In this document: positions 45,686-55,197 of the stretch, piece by piece
Layout: each line of letters begins with the position of its first letter
How positions within the stretch are numbered: the stretch's first letter is position 1
From: Lachnoanaerobaculum orale
GTDB lineage: Bacteria; Bacillota; Clostridia; Lachnospirales; Lachnospiraceae
Length of the DNA: 64,000 nt
Assembly (NCBI RefSeq): GCF_003862485.1
Contig: NZ_RRCM01000001.1
Span: forward strand, 1,938,384 to 2,002,383
Reading direction: 5' to 3'
Program-made: the position numbers and the translations under genes
The notes under the pieces: generated by a model
Database searches by the model: none
Told to the model about the DNA's origin: nothing
What the model saw: only the letters and a program-made list of their open reading frames with translations

Positions 45686-46559
45686 AACCGTAGACCTCCG
45701 TTTCACTTATAAATATTTCCTCAAGACTAAGATCCATAATCTCAAAAAATACCGGATGAAACTCTTCCATCTTAGCCCTTATCTCTTCTTCCTCTCCCTT
45801 GAGAGTGATTGTATACACACGTCCGCTGTTTTTCATCTGCATAATATCAAGCGACTTTAACCTGTCCATATCGAAATCAGTTTCAAACACACACTGTATT
45901 TTATGAATATTAAGTTTCATATCCGATACATCTTTTGAAAGAAGTATTCCTCCTTTATGTAAGAGTCCTACATGATCACAGATATCCTCAAGCTCTCTTA
46001 AGTTGTGTGAGGCTATTATAGGAGTCAGACCTCTCTCATCCATCTCCTTTGCAAAAAGGCTCTTCACCGCCTGTCTCATAACAGGGTCAAGTCCGTCAAA
46101 GGTCTCATCACAGAGCAGATACTTGGTATTTGACGCCACTCCGAGTGCAATACAAAGCTGCTTTTTCATTCCCTTTGAAAAGGTATTTATCTTTCTGTTT
46201 ATACCCAGGTCAAGTGCAGCCAGAAGCTTTTCGCACTTGAGTGTATCAAAGTTTTTATATACGGATGAATAAAACTTCATCATTTCCTTTGCATTGGTAT
46301 TTGCAAAGAAATACTGCTCATCAGAGATATAAAAAAACTTCTCTTTTGCATTTATATTTTCAAATACGCTCTCGTTATCAATAAGTATCTCACCGCTCTC
46401 AGGCTTTAATATTCCTGCAAGTATCTTTAAAAAGGTACTCTTTCCGGCACCGTTGGTTCCTATAAGTCCGAAGACATTTCCGTCTCTTATAGTTGCACTT
46501 ATACTGTCAAGCGCCTTGATATCTTCAAAGCTCTTACTTAAGTTCTTTGCCTCAATCAT
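45660..46559 (-). CDS. ABC transporter ATP-binding protein
   Basis: Walker A is GTNGAGKS, the signature motif is TFSKGMKKQL, and Walker B is YLLCDETFDGLD. The 299-aa protein has the BcrA/YtrB type arrangement. It overlaps the GntR gene by 4 bp (ATGA) and runs into the permease gene. Substrate may be a cell-wall-active compound, but this is inferred from the regulatory context. Confidence 0.9.
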   Translation of the reverse strand: MIEAKNLSKSFEDIKALDSISATIRDGNVFGLIGTNGAGKSTFLKILAGILKPESGEILIDNESVFENINAKEKFFYISDEQYFFANTNAKEMMKFYSSVYKNFDTLKCEKLLAALDLGINRKINTFSKGMKKQLCIALGVASNTKYLLCDETFDGLDPVMRQAVKSLFAKEMDERGLTPIIASHNLRELEDICDHVGLLHKGGILLSKDVSDMKLNIHKIQCVFETDFDMDRLKSLDIMQMKNSGRVYTITLKGEEEEIRAKMEEFHPVFFEIMDLSLEEIFISETEVYGYDIKKLIF

Positions 46560-46927
46560 ACTTCCTCCTTCTTCTTATAAAACTCATCCGCTTTTTTACA
46601 AAATTCATCTCTGTCTATAAGTCTCTTTGACTTGTCTACCAGCTCCCGAAGTTCATTGAACAAGACATTTTTCTTATTTTCCTTTATTTTGTCCATATCC
46701 GATACAAAGCTTCCGATACCCTTTACGCTGTATACATAGCCTTCTCGCTCAAGCTCGATGTAGGCCTTTTGTATAGTGTTAGGATTTATTGAAAGCTCCA
46801 TTGCAAGGCTTCTCACAGACGGAAGCTTATCTCCCGGAGACAATACCCCTATAAGCATCAGATCAGACAACTTGTCAACCACCTGCTCATAGATAGGTCT
46901 CTTATCCCTTGAGTCAATCACAATCAT
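46556..46927 (-). CDS. GntR-family regulator, YtrA subfamily
   Basis: The winged helix has the typical IYEQVVDKLSDLMLIGVLSPGDKLPSVRSLAM, followed by a short helical tail. At 123 aa it is the compact YtrA type. It is first in the GntR-ATPase-permease operon. Confidence 0.93.
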   Translation of the reverse strand: MIVIDSRDKRPIYEQVVDKLSDLMLIGVLSPGDKLPSVRSLAMELSINPNTIQKAYIELEREGYVYSVKGIGSFVSDMDKIKENKKNVLFNELRELVDKSKRLIDRDEFCKKADEFYKKKEEV

Positions 46928-46967
46928 AGGCTTCTCCTTTAACTGTATTATCTATCATAGTACAGTA

Positions 46968-46996
46968 AGTATAGCATTATATTTAAGTAATTTCAA
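46968..46996 (-). promoter_or_regulatory. Promoter for the GntR-ABC operon
   Basis: TTGAAA (46996-46991) and TATACT (46973-46968) on the minus strand are 17 bp apart. Direct TACT repeats lie nearby (TACTTACTGTACTA), a possible regulator site. Confidence 0.65.
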
Positions 46997-47041
46997 CATC
47001 CAAGTAAAATTTTATATATGGAAAATCCCATAAAACAATGC

Positions 47042-47047
47042 TATAAT
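47042..47047 (+). promoter_or_regulatory. Candidate -10 box for typA
   Basis: A perfect TATAAT lies 33 bp before the typA start. The -35 position (TGGAAA) is poor, so only the -10 is reported. Confidence 0.5.
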
Positions 47048-47079
47048 AGGTATTTGTAAATTTTTATGAGGAAGTATAT

Positions 47080-48915
47080 ATGATAACAACAAGAGAAGAT
47101 ATAAGAAATATTGCCATTATCGCCCATGTAGACCATGGTAAAACTACACTCGTTGACCAGCTTCTAAAGCAGAGCGGTGTTTTCAGAGCGAACCAGGAAG
47201 TGGCTGAAAGAGTAATGGACTCAAACGATATAGAAAGAGAGAGAGGAATCACCATTCTCTCAAAGAACACCGCCGTACACTACGGTGATGTAAAAATCAA
47301 TATTATAGATACACCGGGACATGCGGACTTCGGAGGAGAAGTGGAGCGTGTTCTAAAGATGGTAAACGGTGTCGTTTTGGTGGTTGACGCTTATGAAGGT
47401 GCCATGCCGCAGACCAAATTCGTACTTAGAAAGGCTCTTGAGCTTGACCTTGAGGTGCTTTGCCTTATCAATAAATGTGACAGAGATGAAGCAAGACCTG
47501 AAGAGGTTGTAGACGAGATACTTGAGCTTTTACTTGATCTTGATGCAAATGAGCATCAGCTTGACTGTCCTTTCCTCTTTGCAAGTGCAAGAGGCGGTTG
47601 GGCAAGATACAATGTAAATGACACCAACGAGGATATGAAGCCTTTATTTGAGACTATAATCAAGCACATACCTGCACCTACAGGTGATGAAGATGCGGAT
47701 CCTCAAGTACTTATCAGTACAATCGACTACAATGAATATGTAGGTAGAATAGGTGTAGGTAAGGTGGACAACGGTATCATCAAAGTAAATCAGGAAGTGG
47801 CTTTGGTCAATCACCACGACCCCAATAAGATGAAAAAGGTTAAGATAGGTAAGCTCTATGAGTACGAAGGACTGAACAGAGTGGAAGTAAGCGAAGCAAG
47901 GATAGGTTCAATAGTGGCTATCTCAGGTATTCCGGATATACATATCGGAGATACACTGACTTCTATCGACAATCCGCAGGCAATACCTTTCCAGAAGATT
48001 TCAGAACCTACCATCTCGATGAACTTTATGGTAAACGACTCTCCTCTTGCAGGAAGAGAAGGAAAGTTCATTACATCAAGACATCTGCGTGAAAGACTCT
48101 TCAGAGAGCTGAATACGGACGTCAGCCTCAGAGTGGAAGAAACGGAGTCTCCTGACTGCTTTAAAGTATCAGGTAGAGGCGAACTTCACTTATCCGTTCT
48201 CATAGAAAATATGAGAAGAGAAGGATTTGAGTTTGCAGTCAGCAAGGCCGAGGTTATCTATCACTATGATGAAAGAAATCAAAAGCAGGAGCCTATGGAG
48301 CTTGCATTTGTAGATGTTCCTGACGAATTCTCAGGTGCGGTTATCCAAAAGCTTACTTCAAGAAAGGGTGAGCTTCAGGGAATGAGCCCTACACATGGCG
48401 GATATACAAGACTTCAATTCCTCATCCCGTCTCGCGGTCTTATCGGCTACAGAGGTGAGTTTATGACCGACACCAAGGGAAACGGTATTCTCAATACCGA
48501 GTTTGAAGGATATGCACCGTACAAGGGTGATATGTTCTACAGGAAAACAGGTTCCATTATTGCATTTGAGAGCGGTGAGTCCATTACATACGGACTTTTC
48601 AATGCACAGGAGCGAGGTACTCTCTTTATCGGACCGGGTGAAAAAGTATATGCAGGTATGGTAATCGGAAAGAACGGAAAATCCGAGGACGTCGAAATCA
48701 ATGTCTGCAAGACAAAGAAGCTTACAAACACAAGATCGTCAAGTGCCGACGAAGCGCTAAGACTTGTTACACCTAAGGTTATGAGCCTTGAAGAGTCGCT
48801 TGAGTTTATTGATACCGACGAGCTTTTGGAGGTAACACCTGAGAATCTACGTATCAGAAAGAAAATTCTTGATCCTACACTCAGAAAGCGTTCAATGATC
48901 AAGTCAAAACAATAA
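47080..48915 (+). CDS. typA: Ribosome-associated GTPase TypA/BipA
   Basis: The translational GTPase domain has [10 protein letters not shown] (P-loop 15-24), [12 protein letters not shown] and INKCDRD. The EF-G-like domains and the C-terminal TypA-specific domain follow ([17 protein letters not shown]). At 611 aa it is full-length. It aids 50S assembly and adaptation to stress and cold. GAGGAAG lies before the ATG. Confidence 0.97.
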   Translation: MITTREDIRNIAIIAHVDHGKTTLVDQLLKQSGVFRANQEVAERVMDSNDIERERGITILSKNTAVHYGDVKINIIDTPGHADFGGEVERVLKMVNGVVLVVDAYEGAMPQTKFVLRKALELDLEVLCLINKCDRDEARPEEVVDEILELLLDLDANEHQLDCPFLFASARGGWARYNVNDTNEDMKPLFETIIKHIPAPTGDEDADPQVLISTIDYNEYVGRIGVGKVDNGIIKVNQEVALVNHHDPNKMKKVKIGKLYEYEGLNRVEVSEARIGSIVAISGIPDIHIGDTLTSIDNPQAIPFQKISEPTISMNFMVNDSPLAGREGKFITSRHLRERLFRELNTDVSLRVEETESPDCFKVSGRGELHLSVLIENMRREGFEFAVSKAEVIYHYDERNQKQEPMELAFVDVPDEFSGAVIQKLTSRKGELQGMSPTHGGYTRLQFLIPSRGLIGYRGEFMTDTKGNGILNTEFEGYAPYKGDMFYRKTGSIIAFESGESITYGLFNAQERGTLFIGPGEKVYAGMVIGKNGKSEDVEINVCKTKKLTNTRSSSADEALRLVTPKVMSLEESLEFIDTDELLEVTPENLRIRKKILDPTLRKRSMIKSKQ

Positions 48916-48923
48916 TTATTTCT

Positions 48924-48953
48924 AAAGGTATCCGTAAGGGTACCTTTTTATAA
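48924..48953 (+). terminator. Intrinsic terminator after typA
   Basis: AAAGGTATCC and GGGTACCTTT form a 10-bp stem over a GTAA loop, followed by TTTAT. It is about 10 bp after the typA stop. Confidence 0.9.
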
Positions 48954-49073
48954 TTAAAAAACAGCATATAAAAGATAAAGATTATTTAAAGCTGATAGCC
49001 TATATTGAACTAATGTTGTATAATCTAGGGTGAGTGCTCTTAATTTAAAATTTGTTTTGAAAAGGAAAAAATA

Positions 49074-52037
49074 ATGAATAAAGAGAATGAAAATAAAGCT
49101 CCTGAAAAAAGCTTGAAATCCTCCGGTTCAAAGAAAAGAAAATATATAAATAAAGCCATATTTAAGGCGGTTAAAACATTCTTTCTTTCACTGCTGGTTA
49201 TAGGCGTTTTGGGAGGCGCAATGGGTATAGGTATGATAAAGGGTATCATAGACAATGCTCCCGAGGTGGACGTAGACAGCATTGTTCCGCTCGGATATGC
49301 CACTACCGTATACAATTCGGCAGGTCAGGTAACAGATACACTGGTAATGGCCGGCTCAAACCGTGAAGAAGCCACCTATGATGAACTTCCTAAGGTGCTT
49401 ATAGATGCGTTTGTTTCCATAGAGGACTCAAGATTTTGGAAGCACAGAGGTATAGACACCAGAGCGATACTTAGAGCGGTCAGCGGTGTTATAACAGGTA
49501 ACAGCTCTTCAGGCGGCGGTTCCACCATCACACAGCAGCTTATAAAGAACAATGTTTTTAACGGCGGTAGAGAAAGAAGCTTCGGTGAGAAGGTTGAGAG
49601 GAAGTTCCAGGAGATGTATCTGGCTGTAAAGCTTGAAAAGCAGATGGATAAAAAGCTTATCCTTACAAACTATCTCAATACCATCAACCTCGGCAGCAAC
49701 TCCCTCGGTGTAAAGGTTGCCGCAAGAAGATACTTCGGCAAAGACGTATCGGATCTTACATTGTCGGAAGCAACTGTAATAGCGGGAATTACAAAGGGAC
49801 CTACCAAGTACAATCCTATCACAGGTCAGGCTGCCAATGCCGAAAGACGAAAGATTATCTTACAGTATATGTATGAGCAGGGCTATATCACAAAGGAACA
49901 GCAGGAAGAGGCTCTTGCAGATGATGTATACTCAAGAATTCAAAATGTAAATACGATGGCAAAGGAAAAGAACAGCCCTTACAGCTATTTTACAGATGCG
50001 CTTATCTCACAGGTTACACAGGCTCTTATCAATGAGATGGGATATACCGAGACACAGGCACATAATCTTTTGTACAGCGGCGGTCTGTCCATATACACCA
50101 CGCAAGACCCTAACTTGCAGCAGATAGTGGACAGTGAAGTAAACAACCCTGAAAACTATCCGGACACAAAGTACTCACTTGAATACAGACTTACTGTCAC
50201 AGACAGTGAGAAAAACACACATAATTATTCTGAAAAGGATATTAACAAGTACCACTCGGAAACATTACATGACGGCTTCAATGGATTATATCCGACCGAG
50301 GATGCCGCCAAGGCGGATGCCGAAAAATATAAGTCATCTATATTGAAAGACGGAGATACTATAGTAGGCGAAAGCGTAAAGACGGTGTTGGAGCCGCAGG
50401 TTTCTTTTGTACTTATGGATCAAAAGACCGGTTCTGTAAAGGCGATAAGCGGCGGTAGAGGTGAAAAGACTTCTTCACTCTCACTTAACAGAGCCACAGA
50501 CACAACCAGACAGCCGGGTTCAACATTCAAGGTACTGTCTTCCTTTGCACCTGCGCTTGATACAAGCGGCAACACTCTGGCAACCACTTACTACGATGCG
50601 GAGTACACATTGGGAGATAAAACCTTCAAAAACTGGTATGATAAGCAAGGGTATCTGGGCTGGTCAAGTATTCGTGACGGTATAGTATATTCTATGAATA
50701 TAGTTGCCCTAAAGACACTTATGGAGACGGTTACTCCGAGAGTCGGTGTACAATACGTTACAGACTTCGGTATAAGCACACTTACCGATCAGGATTATAA
50801 TGCTTCACTTGCACTTGGAGGTCTTACAAAGGGTGTCAGCAATCTTGAGCTTACAGGCGCCTTTGCCACTATTGCAAATCAAGGTGTGTATACAAAACCT
50901 ATGTTCTTTACAAAGATTGTAGACCACAACGGTAAGACAATCCTTGACAACACCACTCCTGCAACACATAGAGTTATAAAGGATTCCACCGCATTTTTGC
51001 TTACAGATGCAATGGCGGCATCCACTCAAAACAACAGGAAGTTTGCAAGCAGCGGAATCAATGTAAACTCCACATCTACCAGAGCACATCTTGACAATAT
51101 GAGCGTCGCCGGTAAATCAGGTACCACATCCAACAATGTGGATGTATGGTTTGTAGGCTTCACACCATATTACACAGCAGGTGTATGGGCAGGTTGTGAC
51201 GAAAATCAGACACTTTCCGATAACGGAGGAACAAGCTTCCACAAAGATATCTGGAGAAAGATAATGACCAAGGTATCCGAGGGGCAACAAGATATAGGCT
51301 TCCCTGTACCGGACTCCGTAGAGACTGCCGTTGTATGCAGGAAATCAGGAAAGTTGCCTATCCCGGGAGTATGTGACCACGACCCCAGAGGGGATTCCAC
51401 ATATACCGAATACTTTGCAAAGGGTACCGTACCTACAGAAGCCTGTGACCATCACACTACAGTTACGGTTTGCAGAGACAGCGGACTTTTACCTACACCT
51501 AACTGCCCTACCACTACAAGAGTGGCTCTTATAATTCCAAGCGGACAGTCACAAACAGATGACTCACAATATGCAGTACCGAGTGCCACCTGTAATATAC
51601 ACGGCGGTGTCAACCCTATAATAGGTTCGGAAGCACCTACGGAAGGTGCCACTGACAATCAGGATGTCGGTGTGGCTCCGAACGCTAACCACCCTGTAGT
51701 CACGCCAAGGCAAAAAAGTAATGTTTCTGTCGGCGTAGCACCTGGTAGTGAAACTGCCGGAGCAACTCAGGCTCCAAGCCCTGTTATCACACCGAGCAAA
51801 CCTGACAAAAAGAATAAGAAAAACAAGCCGTCAGAGGTAGTCACTCCTGAGACCACCGCTCCGGCACATATAAAATCAACTCCTCCTACAAAGAGTGATG
51901 ATGATTCTGATGTACTGCACGGTCCGGGAGTATCCGCTCCGAAAAATGACGGACCTCATGCAAGCCCCGGACCTTCAATCTCAACCGAAGGACCCGGAGG
52001 TCAGGCATCGCCTATACTTGTAGGACCGGGAGAATAA
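49074..52037 (+). CDS. Class A penicillin-binding protein (PBP1a-like) with Pro/Thr-rich tail
   Basis: A basic cytoplasmic N-terminus leads to a transmembrane helix (about 34-58). The glycosyltransferase motifs are EDSRFWKHRGID (E117) and GGSTITQQL (148-156). The transpeptidase motifs are S483-x-x-K486 (PGSTFK), S540-M-N, and K681SGT. The enzyme polymerises and crosslinks peptidoglycan. After about residue 740 there is a Cys-containing linker, then a Pro/Thr/Ser/Gly-rich tail to residue 987, predicted disordered. The 8-residue spacing AAAGGAAAAAATA supports the start. Confidence 0.95.
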   Translation: MNKENENKAPEKSLKSSGSKKRKYINKAIFKAVKTFFLSLLVIGVLGGAMGIGMIKGIIDNAPEVDVDSIVPLGYATTVYNSAGQVTDTLVMAGSNREEATYDELPKVLIDAFVSIEDSRFWKHRGIDTRAILRAVSGVITGNSSSGGGSTITQQLIKNNVFNGGRERSFGEKVERKFQEMYLAVKLEKQMDKKLILTNYLNTINLGSNSLGVKVAARRYFGKDVSDLTLSEATVIAGITKGPTKYNPITGQAANAERRKIILQYMYEQGYITKEQQEEALADDVYSRIQNVNTMAKEKNSPYSYFTDALISQVTQALINEMGYTETQAHNLLYSGGLSIYTTQDPNLQQIVDSEVNNPENYPDTKYSLEYRLTVTDSEKNTHNYSEKDINKYHSETLHDGFNGLYPTEDAAKADAEKYKSSILKDGDTIVGESVKTVLEPQVSFVLMDQKTGSVKAISGGRGEKTSSLSLNRATDTTRQPGSTFKVLSSFAPALDTSGNTLATTYYDAEYTLGDKTFKNWYDKQGYLGWSSIRDGIVYSMNIVALKTLMETVTPRVGVQYVTDFGISTLTDQDYNASLALGGLTKGVSNLELTGAFATIANQGVYTKPMFFTKIVDHNGKTILDNTTPATHRVIKDSTAFLLTDAMAASTQNNRKFASSGINVNSTSTRAHLDNMSVAGKSGTTSNNVDVWFVGFTPYYTAGVWAGCDENQTLSDNGGTSFHKDIWRKIMTKVSEGQQDIGFPVPDSVETAVVCRKSGKLPIPGVCDHDPRGDSTYTEYFAKGTVPTEACDHHTTVTVCRDSGLLPTPNCPTTTRVALIIPSGQSQTDDSQYAVPSATCNIHGGVNPIIGSEAPTEGATDNQDVGVAPNANHPVVTPRQKSNVSVGVAPGSETAGATQAPSPVITPSKPDKKNKKNKPSEVVTPETTAPAHIKSTPPTKSDDDSDVLHGPGVSAPKNDGPHASPGPSISTEGPGGQASPILVGPGE

Positions 52038-52040
52038 AAT

Positions 52041-52089
52041 AAAGGACCGATGTTTCATACAGTAGTGTATGAGACATCAGTCCTTTTTA
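52041..52089. terminator. Bidirectional terminator between the PBP and trpZ-like genes
   Basis: AAAGGAC pairs with GTCCTTT, then GATGT/ACATC and TCATAC/GTATGA extend the stem over a short loop, followed by TTTTTAT. A-run at the left allows use from both sides. It lies 3 bp after the PBP stop. Confidence 0.9.
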
Positions 52090-52093
52090 TATA

Positions 52094-52882
52094 TTAACCA
52101 AGTATCATCTTATCGCTCAGCACCGCATCGGTTCCCGAATACAACTTCATCACATCCGCGATTGTCATATTCTTTCTCATATCTCCCTCCAATACGGTCA
52201 GTATTTTACCGCTGTTCATAACTATAGTCTTATTACCGAAATCCAGCGCATCCCTGATATTATGTGTAATCATCAGCGTTGTAATATGATTTTCTGTAAC
52301 AATCCTGTTTGTTATCTCCATTATCTTCTTACTGGTCTTCGGATCAAGTGCCGCAGTATGCTCATCAAGTAAAAGCAACTCCGGAGTTTCCATAGTCGCC
52401 ATCAAAAGTGTCAGCGCCTGTCTTTGTCCTCCGCTTAATCCTCCAACTTCATTCTTTAACCTGTGTTCAAGCCCTATACCAAGCTTTGCACAGACAGATT
52501 TGAAATATTCTCTGTCACTTTTTCTTACACCGAATCCGAACCTTATCTTCTTTCCGCGGCTGTAGGCAAGTCCCATATTCTCCTCAATAGTCATATGTGG
52601 GGCTGTGCCCTTTAGCGGATCCTGATATAATCTTCCTATAAACCTTGCCCTTTTATGCTCTTTCATATAGGTAATATCTTGTCCGTTATTATATATCCTG
52701 CCGCTCTCCACCTCTATATTTCCTGCAACTGCATTCAACATAGTGGACTTTCCGGCTCCGTTGCTGCCGATAACCGTAGCAAAATCGCCGTCATTTAATG
52801 TAAGACTCAGATCACACAGTGCTTTCTTTTCATTTACAGTATCCTTATTGAATATAACATTGATATTTTTAATTTCCAGCAT
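52094..52882 (-). CDS. trpZ: Tryptophan-type ABC transporter ATP-binding protein (TrpZ)
   Basis: Walker A is GSNGAGKS, the signature is LSGGQRQAL, and Walker B is LLLLDEHTAALD. The 262-aa ATPase overlaps the permease gene. With the permease and lipoprotein upstream, and a Trp T-box before them, this is the TrpXYZ arrangement. The name is supported by that leader rather than by direct assay. Confidence 0.87.
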   Translation of the reverse strand: MLEIKNINVIFNKDTVNEKKALCDLSLTLNDGDFATVIGSNGAGKSTMLNAVAGNIEVESGRIYNNGQDITYMKEHKRARFIGRLYQDPLKGTAPHMTIEENMGLAYSRGKKIRFGFGVRKSDREYFKSVCAKLGIGLEHRLKNEVGGLSGGQRQALTLLMATMETPELLLLDEHTAALDPKTSKKIMEITNRIVTENHITTLMITHNIRDALDFGNKTIVMNSGKILTVLEGDMRKNMTIADVMKLYSGTDAVLSDKMILG

Positions 52883-53768
52883 GTATCTTCCTCCATCTAA
52901 GCAATGTCGGCTTTATCAAAGGTATACTGATTGCAAGCACTACTATCACAGCCGAGAAAAGCTTCAGATATATCGCAGGCAATCCGAGGCTAAATGCAAT
53001 TGCAAGCATTATACGATATATTATAGCACCTATTACCACCGCAATAAGGTGTCTTAACATACCTCTCTTACCTATAACAGTTTCACCTATTATAATACTT
53101 GCAAGTCCCAGTACCAGCATTCCTGTTCCCACACCATGTGTAGCCGTCATATTGTACTGTGCATATATTGCACCTGAAAGCCCTACAAGCATATTGCAAA
53201 GTGCAAATCCCAAGACTTTCATAGCATCGGTATTTATACTTGAACTTCTGACCATCGCCTCATTATCACCTGTAGCACGAAGTGACAGACCTATCTGTGT
53301 CATCAAGAACAATTTAAGTACTGTCACCAATACCGCCACTATTATCAAAAGCAATACCAGTTTTCCTATATCCACACCTGCAAGAAAGAACTTGCCCTCA
53401 AAAGGAGTAAATATCGTCTTCTCGCCATAGAAGAAAACACTCGGCTTATCACCCATTACAAACAGATTTATGGAATACAATCCTGTCATGGTCAATATTC
53501 CGGCAAGTATAGCATGTATTTTCAATTTTGTATTAAGTATACCTGTAACAATGCCTGCAAGCATTCCTCCAAGTACTCCCATTATAATTCCCATAAGCGG
53601 ATTCTTAGCCACCGCCCATACCGCACTGTATGCAAGCCCTGTAACAAAACTTCCGTCTACAGTAAGATCCGGCAAATCCAAAATCCTAAAAGTTATGAAC
53701 AGTCCCAATGATAATATTGCAAATATCAGTCCTAATTCAATACTGCCCAGTAATGTTGATAATGTCAT
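52869..53768 (-). CDS. trpY: Tryptophan-type ABC transporter permease (TrpY)
   Basis: The 299-aa product has eight to ten hydrophobic segments. It has the branched-chain/BPD-type permease pattern, with GILNTKLKIHAILAGILTMTG and GAIYAQYNMTATHGVGTGMLVLGLA. It is cotranscribed with the lipoprotein gene 8 bp upstream and the ATPase downstream. Confidence 0.87.
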   Translation of the reverse strand: MTLSTLLGSIELGLIFAILSLGLFITFRILDLPDLTVDGSFVTGLAYSAVWAVAKNPLMGIIMGVLGGMLAGIVTGILNTKLKIHAILAGILTMTGLYSINLFVMGDKPSVFFYGEKTIFTPFEGKFFLAGVDIGKLVLLLIIVAVLVTVLKLFLMTQIGLSLRATGDNEAMVRSSSINTDAMKVLGFALCNMLVGLSGAIYAQYNMTATHGVGTGMLVLGLASIIIGETVIGKRGMLRHLIAVVIGAIIYRIMLAIAFSLGLPAIYLKLFSAVIVVLAISIPLIKPTLLRWRKIHAGN

Positions 53769-53776
53769 TTTTTCTC

Positions 53777-54847
53777 CTACTTATTTGATTTGATTTCAAC
53801 AAACTTCTTATCATTCTTGATGCTGTCAGGTATCTCTATACCGAGTGCCTTTGCAGTATCTGTATTTACATATATGAAAAGATCATCTTTGAACACCTTT
53901 ACAGGGATTTCATTTACAGGCTTACCCTTAAGTACTTCATCCACCATCTTAGCGGTTTCTTTTCCAAGGTCCGTATAATCAATACCTACTGTGGCAAGAC
54001 CTCCATCCATTACCATTGAATCTGCACCTACATATACAGGCTTTTTAGCCTTGATTGCCTCTGATGTAAGTATAGGCATTGCCTCCGCTACCGTATTGTC
54101 ATTTGAAACAAAGATCATATCCACTTTCTCAAAAAGTGATGCTGCCGCTGTCTGAAGGTCTGCACTTGTTGAGATACTTACTGTTTGAAGTTCAAGATTT
54201 TTCTCCTTTGTATACTTCTCAAGTAATCCTAAGTTGGTTACAGAGTTATCCTCTCCCGGATTGTAGATAAATCCTACCTTCTTTACATCAGGAGTAATCT
54301 GCAGTGCAAGGTCCATTATCTTATCTATCTGTACGGCATCACTTGTACCTGTCATTCCCTTGTCAGGTGCATTCATATCTGTAAGCACACCTGCACCTAC
54401 AGGGTCTGTTACCGCTGAGAATACTACAGGTGTTGTTTTTGTAAGGCTCATAGCTCCCTGTGCTACAGGTGTTGCAATAGTAACCACTACATCCTGCTTA
54501 TCTCCTTCAAATCCCTGCACAATGCTTGTGATATTTGCCATATCTCCCTGTGCATTTTGGAAGGTAATCTTTGCGTTCTCACCGTCCACATAACCAAGTT
54601 CCTTTAATTCATCTTTGAATGAATTGTATATTATATCCAGTGACTTATGCTCTACAAGCTGTATTACACCTATTTTTTTCATATCTTTGTTTGTATCTGC
54701 TGCAGCCTCTGTTTTAGATGATTCCGTAGCCGAACTCTCTGATACGGTGCTGCCATCACTCCTCTGTGTTACTGCAGACTTCGGTGTACAACCTGCCATA
54801 AGTACTGCACCAATTGCAATAATTCCAAGTTTCTTTATTAAATTCAT
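53777..54847 (-). CDS. trpX: Tryptophan-type ABC transporter substrate-binding lipoprotein (TrpX)
   Basis: A signal peptide ends in lipobox MAGC (Cys20). A Ser/Thr-rich linker follows, then a periplasmic-binding fold of the DUF534/ABC_sub_bind type: VIQLVEHKSLDIIYNSF, KITFQNAQGD, TIATPVAQGAMSL, TPVVFSAVTDPVGA, and VGIDYTDLGKETAKM. It is first after the T-box. AGGAGGAG precedes the ATG. Confidence 0.9.
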   Translation of the reverse strand: MNLIKKLGIIAIGAVLMAGCTPKSAVTQRSDGSTVSESSATESSKTEAAADTNKDMKKIGVIQLVEHKSLDIIYNSFKDELKELGYVDGENAKITFQNAQGDMANITSIVQGFEGDKQDVVVTIATPVAQGAMSLTKTTPVVFSAVTDPVGAGVLTDMNAPDKGMTGTSDAVQIDKIMDLALQITPDVKKVGFIYNPGEDNSVTNLGLLEKYTKEKNLELQTVSISTSADLQTAAASLFEKVDMIFVSNDNTVAEAMPILTSEAIKAKKPVYVGADSMVMDGGLATVGIDYTDLGKETAKMVDEVLKGKPVNEIPVKVFKDDLFIYVNTDTAKALGIEIPDSIKNDKKFVEIKSNK

Positions 54848-54904
54848 TTCTCCTCCTTAGGCATCCGATATTGGAGTAAATTTACCGACAGTGACTTATG
54901 CACT

Positions 54905-54942
54905 AAAAAAGGCCTTGTCATCCCAAAGGACAAGCAAAGCCT
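54905..54942 (-). terminator. T-box terminator
   Basis: AGGCTTTGCTTGTC pairs with GACAAGGCCTTTTTT across CTTTGGGAT, and a run of T residues follows. It competes with the T-box antiterminator at 54940-54959. Confidence 0.85.
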
Positions 54943-55146
54943 GCGATACCACCTTCATTAGTAAAAATACTCTCTCTACAAAAATGCCGACACATTTTCT
55001 GCCCGGTAACGGGAGCACCCGTCTTAGCTACTTGTTTCCTTTCACCTCGCCCTCATGGGTCCATATTAAAATCGTCATCACTATCGGTTCTCAGCACCTC
55101 CGACTCTCTGTAAGTAACTAATTTCTTTTCTCCCAATCAACGGTTT
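54905..55146 (-). ncRNA. Tryptophan T-box leader
   Basis: On the minus strand the stem I distal part is seen as ACAGAGAGTCGGAGGTGCTGAGA-like sequence, cut short here by the 20-base limit (about 55088-55116). The specifier loop carries TGG (55063-55061) in ATATGGACCC. The T-box proper is AAGGTGGTATCGC (within 54940-54959). The leader starts near 55146 below the promoter. Uncharged tRNA-Trp would be read as the signal to continue into trpXYZ. Specifier assignment is inferred from position. Confidence 0.9.
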
Positions 55147-55152
55147 TATTCT

Positions 55153-55181
55153 TTTATACTTTAAAATTTAAAAATTGTCAA
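55153..55181 (-). promoter_or_regulatory. Promoter for the trpXYZ T-box transcript
   Basis: TTGACA (55181-55176) and TATAAA (55158-55153) on the minus strand are 17 bp apart, an almost ideal sigma-A promoter. The predicted start falls at the 5' end of stem I. Confidence 0.8.
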
Positions 55182-55197
55182 TATTATACAATAAAAT

